DNA from: Scytalidium lignicola
Lineage: Eukaryota > Ascomycota > Leotiomycetes
Length of the DNA stretch: 64,000 bases
Reading direction: 5' to 3'
NCBI GenBank assembly: GCA_002812745.2
Contig: NCSJ02000161.1
Span: 1-64,000, forward strand
The notes beneath the pieces are model-generated. The model saw nothing but the letters and a program-made list of their open reading frames with translations, was not told where the DNA came from and made no database searches. Of the stretch, positions 56,621-64,000 are shown piece by piece. The position numbers and the translations under genes were made by a program. Each line of letters opens with the position of its first letter. The first letter of the stretch is position 1.

Positions 56621-58885
56621 TGGGGATTACTATACAATGGAGTTTTAAGGGATAGTTTATAGGTAGATTGTAATTAAAACTAACGACTGTGATGACTCTT
56701 ATCATTAACTCAAAAATATAATTATACGCTTGATATTTGCATTTCCGTTATTATGATCCTCCTATATCAGAAATTCGCTCCTTTTCCATTCTCCGACGCT
56801 AATATTTCGGCTTTATTTAACTCAAGAATTTATATGCTACTATGTGCTACTATGTGCTCAATATAATTTGAACCATCAATTCTCGGAGCCTCCTTTATTA
56901 AATGATAATAGAAATTCCCTCTCTCTTCACATGAGACATCATCGAGTTTTACTCCACTATTGAATTCCATCCACATAATCAGTCAACGGCGCTCACTCGT
57001 AGTTTCAATCCGACTTATGGATCAACCTAGTCGATTAGCAGGATAACCAATACCATCGAATTTAGAGTGTTAGAAAGTATATACTTAGCCGGGAAGTTGG
57101 ATTTCCTTAGCTAAGATCTGCAATATTAGAGGAAGTTTTGTAGAGGCTAAAAGACATTCCTCTAAATGTTGGCATCCTCTTGATTTGCTAGCGTTTTCCC
57201 ATTTCTGTAGAGTTGGATGGTCACTATCGAGGATATAGTAAAAGTTTTGTAACGTACTAGAATGTACGGGACATAAATGGCTTGTGGCTTTAATATGAAG
57301 GGGAAGACTTAAATCCACGCAGCACTTACTGTCAGTACACTACCGATATAACACGTAATACGTCACTTTATGGGTGATATATTAGTTGTGTTGATGGTTG
57401 ATTGATTGTGAAGGTGGTGGGGTGGAGCTGTAGCTTAAGGCTACAGCTCCCCACTACCGCCGCTATCGGCTATGCGCAGATCACTTGCTTACCCTAAACA
57501 CCTTAACACAGCCTATAATTATGGTGACTTTCAGGCTCTTAATAGCTTGTAACATACTGAGTTTTAACATACATTTAATCTCTGTTTAACTTTGTCAAAT
57601 CAGATTCTGTCATATACATAATACAATTAAAAATCAAATATTCATGTTGGCATGGTCACATGTAAGCTAGAATCATGTGTAGATTAAGTGCATGTGTAGA
57701 TAAGATTAGGCTAGTTCTATTGCAGTAGGAGAGGGCAGTACTGTATGGCAATACTCCCTTGTATATCTACTGCAGTATGAACCTACTTATAGCTAACAAT
57801 AATTAACCACTATATCAATACGTATTACCTCCATATATTGGAGACTGTACGTTCACCGTAGAGGTGAACCGACAGTACTAATACAATAACCTGTTCTCCT
57901 TCTACAACATTAATCTTAAAGCTTGTTTTGTTTATATTGTAAATATTCTCTTTTTGAACCTTATTTTCCAGCTGTAAATCAATATATTTCAGAAACTATC
58001 ACTTTATAACTTCTTTATCTTGTGCTTGAATTCGTTCCTTCTTATTGAGTTTGATTGTGATTATATAGAATTTAGGATGTGATTTTAGGAAGTTGTATAT
58101 TTATTATATAGATGGTTTTGAATCTGTTGGTAGAATAGCGGTTACGTACACGTGATATTCACGTGCCCCTGTAAGCTAGTCCCGATTAGGTAGTGGGAAC
58201 GAGCGAAGCTCCTACAGCTTCGCTCTCCCACCCCTAATCGTACAACAACCATGGAATAGCACAACAGTATATTACGTATATTACGTACCGTACCACGTGC
58301 TACAGGTGAACCGACAGAATCATCTCCATGAAGGTGTTTTGCGGCCTTAAGAAGTATGGCCTTATTTAATGGGTTGCTATCATATGCTTGCATTTTAATA
58401 TGAGAGCATAATGCTTTAATTTGATGAGGCTTCAAGAAAGGAGATTGTCCTATATGCCTTTGAGGCCTCTTTACAGGCGTTGAACGACGTTGGATTGCTT
58501 TGCAGAGTGTGTTGATCTTGAGGTTGAAGTTGTAACAGTAGCTCGATTATCAGAGTCTTGATTGTTGAAATACCATTCGATAGCTTCATCCAATTGCTAG
58601 TTGATAATTGTAGAGTAAGTCCTCAGCATTTTGAGAAGTATATCAATTGAAAATTGTATGGTGTTGATAGTATAAACGCGTAATGGAGGTACGTGATTTC
58701 AATGGATGGGATTCGCGAAAGGTGACGAGCTTTTTTTGCCAACCACCCCTAGGTGCGCCCACCGCTCCCGTAAACGCACAAAAGCGCTGTACGGAGCTCC
58801 ATAGTTCCATAACACTTTTAAACTCCTTATAGCTATATGAATATTCTAACTGTTTGCCTAATTATGTGAGATGTGATCATTATCA
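56621..58885. other. intergenic with several perfect hairpins, possible foldback relics
   Basis: Perfect inverted repeats lie at 57424-57450 (GGAGCTGTAGC, loop 5), 57851-57869 (GTTCACC, loop 5), 58149-58165 (CACGTGA, loop TAT) and 58183-58240 (a long one with GAGCGAAGCT paired across CCTAC). AGGTGAACCGACAG occurs near both 57862 and 58308. Minus-strand frames at 57085-57318 and 58142-58500 (RPQRHIGQSPFLKPHQIK, then NKAILLKAAKHLHGDDS) look protein-like, but I cannot name them. Together this suggests old transposon remnants. Confidence 0.4.
58142..58500 (-). pseudogene. unrecognised, possibly transposon-derived ORF
   Basis: The minus-strand frame gives TPVKRPQRHIGQSPFLKPHQ and AYDSNPLNKAILLKAAKHLH, then loses protein character in the palindromic stretch. 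An ATG-started frame begins at 58435. A neighbouring frame upstream (DEAIEWYFNNQDSDNRATVT) may belong to it after a frameshift. I do not know the family; the hairpins around it hint at a mobile element. Confidence 0.3.
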
Positions 58886-61337
58886 TCATGAATCGTAAGG
58901 AGAGTTGTCTCTCATAATATACACCTCTCCAACAAGGACAGTGCAGCCAACCGCCATTGCAATAGCAATGATAGGAAAATTTACGCGCGCAAAGTCAAAC
59001 CCTCGGACACGAATGTGTTTTTTAGCAAGAATATCCCGCCACAAGAGACCAGCCAGGGACGCACTGAACGCCGTGCTGAATGCACCATAGTTGACGCCAA
59101 GCGCCATGCTGTACACCGTTGCCCAGAATGTTCGATCGGGGATAGGGATCCCGTTGTTGCGATGGATTGTTTGCCATGCTTGAATAACACGAGAGAGAAG
59201 GATGGTGGTGCCGATATTCGTGCCTGCAAACTAGTTATGAGTGTAAGAAGTTACTGAATTTACCAGACATATCGATGCTAAGAGAAACTCACATTGCACA
59301 AGATCACAGAGAGGAAGGCCATGCCACCAATACTACCAACTGTCCCAGTCTTATTCACCCAATGGTCCCATCCATACGCAAATACTGGAACCCAGCCCTT
59401 GGTGACTAACGCCTGTACAAGGACGAACATGGACAAGGCAAAAGGCACGAGTGCAAATGGTAGATGCGCCAGAACTGCCGTGACGGTAGGGAACGTTTCC
59501 TGCGACCACCTGTATGCATCGGCAAGGAGCGATACAAGCGTCGTCCGTCCACGTTCTTGTCGAAGTGCGACTTTGAGCGAGACCCGCTCGGAGAATGTTG
59601 GTCTCTTCTCTTCCCCATCTCTGCTCAATGCCGTGCCTAGCAGTTCTTGCGGCGTGTATTTGGACTCTGCAGTGGTTAATTCTTGCTTTTCACCCAGTGT
59701 ACTCATAGCACCGATAGATGGGCAGTCGTTCTTCAATTGATCGTCTCCAGGTACAAGCATCGAGACTGATGATTCAATTGAAGAGGCCGATACAAGAGTT
59801 GGGCCATTGTCGTTCTCGGATATAGAAGCAGGAGGGCTCGGCACAAGAGGCGGTACGGAGCCTCCATTCCGTGGTCTAGTACTGGTACTATCTGCCGCCA
59901 ATGTTCTTTTCTCGTGTACAGTGGTGTTGTGATTGCGGTCACGAGCACCATTTTCATTCACCGAGTTAGGTTGGTACAAGGCCAAAGAATCTCGCTCTTC
60001 CTGCTCCGGAATTGCCCGCTGTGCTTCCTCCTCCCTGATTGCTCGTTCGGCTCGAGCACGTTCAACTTCCTGTCGACCTTTACGAGCAATCTCACGGGTC
60101 TCATGCCGATGGTACCATCCAAACATGACGTCCCAGCAGAACATGACGAATGCGGCTGGCAATGTCACCCAGAATACGGGATGCTCATTACTACTTTGAT
60201 TAGCAGCGTTGAGTGCCAGAAGGGTAGTAAGCGTCGCAGCTATGATGACAGCGCCGAATGCCGCACCTCCTTTATCCAGGAAAGGATTCATGATCTCTTC
60301 AAGCGAAAGAAGTTTGCCTTGTTCGTCGTTGGTGTGCCGGGTCTCCTCTTCTTCGGCGTTTCCCCTAGCGTGAGGGATGTTGGGATTCACAGGCTTCTTT
60401 GCTTTTGCTTCGTCGGAGAGCTCGTGCATTTTGATGGAGAAGGGAATGAGGGACTCATCAGCGAAGACGATGTACAGCAAGAAAGGGAAGAGGACAATTG
60501 CGGTGACAATGACAGGGACGATCATGTTTGCGGTGTAGTCAATGAACTTGATCTTGAAAGCACCGGCGAGCACAAGGTTGGTTGGGTTAGAGGAGACGAG
60601 GATTGCTGAAGCAATGTTGGCCACGGCGAATTGGGTGTGGATCCATGCTCTTGGGTGGATAATGTTGCTCGACACGCGGGTCATGTAGGCCAGGAACGCG
60701 GTTCCGGACAGGATGATAGGGTCATTCCCAATAAAGCTGCCTAGACCAAAGAAGAAGACGTAGAGGTAGAAGAATAGTCTATGCCCAACTTTGCCCCCCT
60801 TTTGGAGCACCTTGAAGGCCAAGTACCTGATTAGACCAGAAGCATCGATGGAGATAGCGATGTATGCCAGTGTGATGAAGAAAACCATGATGTCGATTGG
60901 AGAAATGTTGTTTGCGCCAACCGTTCCATCGTGCACTTCTTGACGGCCAATGGCTAAGATGGCAAGCAGGAAAAGATCCGCTATCAAGGGCGCCGTTATA
61001 AAGTTCATAGGGAAGTTTAGTCGCACAAAGGACTTAGTTTTGCCATTATTCTGGTCATCCTGGTCATCATGCTGAGAGCGGTTCTGCCTCGGCGATATCA
61101 CTCGCAAGGCACTCAGGGCATCCAAGACTGCGCTTGAGAGTGATCGAGGGATGTAGACTGGAATATGAAAGGGGAAAAGAACAGTGATATCTGTGGAATA
61201 GCAAAAAATGAGTGAACCACACGGGAATATTGGATTCTGCCTAAACATATGCAGAACTTACTGGTGAAGATGAAGACTAGGAAGGTGACGATAGATCTCC
61301 AGTCTTTAATTTGGCTTGTATCGAGCTCTTCTATCAT
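58886..61337 (-). CDS. ArsB/citrate-type (ion transporter superfamily) membrane permease
   Basis: Exons 61337-61262, 61190-59293 and 59230-58886 join to 2319 nt (772 residues); introns are 71 and 62 nt. The last acceptor is set by FAGTNIGTTILLSRV, a motif repeated in spirit as SNPTNLVLAGAF in the first half. These two Asn/Thr hairpins are hallmarks of the ArsB/citrate/Na-H family. Roughly ten or more membrane spans are arranged in two halves around a long, charged cytosolic loop (about residues 390-590, with ERARAERAIREEEAQRA). Such proteins move anions or protons across the membrane. The substrate (arsenite, citrate or another) cannot be told. No damage is seen. Confidence 0.85.
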
Positions 61338-62756
61338 CTTTTAACCGACTCTATGATGCTAGAGATGTCGCAGCGGAGTGTTGCTGGCTCAAAAGTATCT
61401 TAATGTAGTAACGACCTTGACAATGTACTGTAATTATCTCACGTTCCAAGGGCGGGCCTGGTCTAAACCCGCGCAAGAGTGTCGACGTGATGATGCTCGG
61501 TATATGACAGCTCAAGTGCAATCGCGGTGTGAGCAGAAAGTCAGATGCGAGGCAGACCATGAGAATACTTGTATTGGCAAATACGGAGCCGTCATGAATG
61601 AAGCCGTTTCGCAAATCACTTTCGGGGACAGCTTTGTAGATAAGGACCTTGGCCAAAGTATAACCGTTATAAGGGTTTCTTTGCTTGTGAGATAGACGCA
61701 CTTCCGGTAAGCGCAGCTCACATTTATACAGTAAGTCGCGATGCGACGAAATCGAATCTTTCACTGGCGAGAAGTTTGTGTGGCGGGGTTCCAAGGGCAC
61801 ATCGCAAAATCACTTGCGCCAAGCAGACTCGAAGGCAAATGGACTGCACACGACTCCACACGTGCCTTTGCAGGACTGGGATGTTTCTACTGTGCCTGCA
61901 AGCCTCATTGAATGAATGAATATTTATTATTTATTAGTAGGAGGTCATACCAGAAGTGACCCTTGAAGGAGCCGCAAAAGGGCAGGTGGTCACGCTGCTT
62001 TCCGCGGACCCGGAGGACATGAGCTTGAGGCTGTGGTGATGGGGAAGTGCTTTCGTAGCACCGGAATTCGATTATAATGTGGTACGTAAAGTACGTTCGA
62101 AGAATATGGCCTCTTTCTTCTTTCCGCTTTTGTGTAGCTCTTGTTCAGAATGTGGTCACTGTACTTACTGTACTATACAGCACAAGTACACAAGTCGGGG
62201 GGTTTGAAGGAAGCAACCACAAAACACTGCAAAAGTCGGGTGGTCGCTCTTACGACGCCGAAGAGTGATTAGTTCGTGCTTTCTCAGGGATAGTTATCTG
62301 AGGATCTCTTCTCGAGGGGAGCGATCTGCTGCCTCTCGGGCTTCGCCTCCCCCAAACCAGGACATTTTACGTATTTTACCGTGTTGCCTGCAGAATCCTC
62401 CCACCAGGGCTGCAGCAATGCTCCTCCGTCCAATCCAAGGCTTCAGAATATCAGAATCGCCCTTCTTCGCCTTCTCCCATGCAAGTCACGCGACACAAAG
62501 AACCTCATTCTGACCCTCAAACTTGATCTCGATGTGTAATACAAATGCGGACGTCTGATTCGACATGATTACAACCCCCTCCAAAGGCAACCAGAACGAC
62601 CAACTTGTCCAAATGCCCAATATTTAGATAAGACTCATTGACTCTTCCACTCCTCTTCTGCAAGAGAAATGATTACGCGCCAACGTGCGCAACATCTTCC
62701 TATGTTAATTAATCTAATCCCGAAGCTCTCTTCTCTGGAGACGGTCGAGAGAGGCC
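61338..62756. other. intergenic, promoters of two divergent genes
   Basis: About 1.4 kb between the transporter (minus) and the membrane protein gene (plus), so it holds both promoters. A 149-codon minus frame at 61351-61800 and others show nothing recognisable. Confidence 0.45.
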
Positions 62757-64000
62757 ATGCAAACGCTCCCTTCCGCCACGCTGCTGCATACACTCGTGGA
62801 GATTAATCCAAATATCACCCGTACAGCCACGAATGGTACCAGTCATGCTTTGCAAGTCATCTGCGCCTGGCCAGTCTCGGGCCAGTATGGTCCAGGCTCG
62901 AGAGTTTTGTAAGTTGTTCTCCACTTGGACAGTTCAAGTGCACGGAAATAAATACGCTTTACCATTATTATTACTATTATTATCTTTTTTATTATCATTA
63001 TTATCACTCAACTAATCAGCTTCTTACCTCTTGATTCTTTTGCAGATACTATGTCCTCATAGTAACCTGCGTCGTTGCGCGAAAGGCAGAATGGCTCAAG
63101 AATGCCTGCTTGGCGGCTGCGTTACTCTTCCCTGCGGTCGCAGCCCTCCACGCCATTACACTTGCGGCACTTCACGTCGACGGTTAGTGATTCATGTCGA
63201 ATTGTCTGTGTACTCTCAATGCTAACAGCTCCTGACCTCTAGGTGCTGTCGACATGGATGTCTACGGGGCTTTTCAGTTCTGCTCCATCGGCATCTTGGC
63301 TGCTCCGCTCACAGTCAGGCTCTCTCGAACCTACTTCTATGATCCCGGCCGTAACATCATTTTCCTATGGACCGGACTCATTCTTGCAGGTGAGATCACT
63401 CGATCTTTATGCTTAATCTCTGTAAGATCTTGCTGATAATCGAGCCCTTTCCCTAAAGGGTTACTGAGCTTGACCGTCGAGTTCTTCCGGATCAACATGT
63501 CTAATTGTAAGCACGACGACTCGGGCAACCCAGTCTCCCTCGATCCTAGTAAATTCTCCTATAACACCGAGTGTGGCCTCAATTGCTCCGTCCAGCAAGG
63601 CCCACACTCTCCCATGCGAGGCGGCTCCTCAAACAACATCTATGTGATTCCTGCGCCGCACAAGCTCACCTTCGACACGGCCACGCTCCTCGCAGCGGCG
63701 TGCTGCCTCCCTGCTATCCTCACGCTCATTTCCATGTGGAATAAGATCCTAGAGATCAACTGGAAATCGCGCTTCGGTCGCGAGGATGAAGATGAGCGGA
63801 TTGACGAGCTGATCGAGGGCACGAACGGTGCCACTGTCGGGAGGATGAAAGGAGTCAACGCCTTGGTCAGGTTGTTCCTGAGCGTTGTAGAGATTCCTGT
63901 GTTCGGTGCTGCAGTGCTCACCATCCTCATTATTGGTGAGCGCAACTTCTTCAGTACTCAAGTCAGATATCAAACTGAGCCCATGGCTAGTATCGGTGTG
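62757..64000 (+). CDS. unrecognised multi-spanning membrane protein, cut by the window end
   Basis: Exons 62757-62908, 63046-63182, 63243-63389 and 63459 to beyond 64000 stay in frame. The protein starts MQTLPSATLLHTLVEINPNI and has hydrophobic segments YYVLIVTCVVARK, LAAALLFPAVAALHAITLAA, FQFCSIGILAAPLTV and IIFLWTGLILAGLLSLTV. A Cys-containing loop (CKHDDSGNPVSL ... ECGLNCSVQQG) and more spans follow (LLAAACCLPAILTLISM, IPVFGAAVLTILIIGERNFF). I do not know a function; it resembles uncharacterised fungal integral membrane proteins. The first intron contains an ATT-rich microsatellite (about 62961-63006). The 3' end lies outside the window. Confidence 0.75.
62961..63006. repeat. ATT-rich microsatellite within intron 1
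   Basis: An imperfect (TTA/ATT)n run with some ATC, located in the first intron of the membrane protein gene. Confidence 0.8.

Overview
The window is nuclear DNA of a filamentous ascomycete (Pezizomycotina). Genes have short GT-AG introns (about 50-120 nt), often with CTAAC/CTGAC-like branch points. The families are typically fungal: HET, Zn2Cys6, FRE-type ferric reductase, ABM monooxygenase, Baeyer-Villiger monooxygenase. Gene-bearing stretches alternate with very AT-rich blocks. In those blocks, recognisable transposon proteins are full of stops that replace Gln and Trp codons, the pattern expected of repeat-induced point mutation (RIP, CpA to TpA). I cannot name the species.

Layout: 1-2.3 kb is an AT-rich RIP-like block that ends in an aldehyde dehydrogenase N-terminal fragment. 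2.6-18.6 kb is an accessory gene island: a short-chain dehydrogenase, a ferric reductase, a damaged flavin-reductase-like gene, an ABM-domain protein, a damaged Zn2Cys6 regulator and a bHLH regulator with one RIP-type stop. 20.8-21.1 kb holds an unrecognised ORF with one stop. 21.4-23.8 kb is an apparently intact terminal-inverted-repeat transposon coding for an rve integrase with a C-terminal CXC domain. A second, paralogous dehydrogenase (24.4-25.5 kb) and a wrecked phosphoesterase gene (26.2-27.3 kb) follow.

28.9-44.75 kb is the most structured part. Two Helitrons seem to lie head to tail, with matching 5' ends (TCTATATAGTAT) and matching hairpin-forming 3' ends (GAGCGTAGCGAG...AAGCTTTGCTTG). 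The first is short and carries a zinc-finger/TGQPET-repeat ORF. The second carries a RIP-ruined Rep-helicase gene, which is split by a complete Ty3/gypsy LTR element (two 267-bp LTRs, 5-bp duplication ACTTA). Near its 3' end sits a less mutated Ala/Pro-rich gene that may have been captured.

44.8-48.7 kb has a degenerate tandem repeat, a HET-gene fragment, a full HET-domain gene and a small Tc1/mariner relic. 49.9-53.5 kb is a convergent pair, an HSL-type esterase and a Baeyer-Villiger monooxygenase; oxidation to an ester or lactone followed by hydrolysis is a plausible shared task. 55.6-64 kb returns to ordinary genes: cysteine dioxygenase, an ArsB/citrate-type transporter and the start of an unrecognised membrane protein. 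Single N bases sit beside A/T runs across the window and look like homopolymer artefacts. No tRNA, rRNA or CRISPR array was found.
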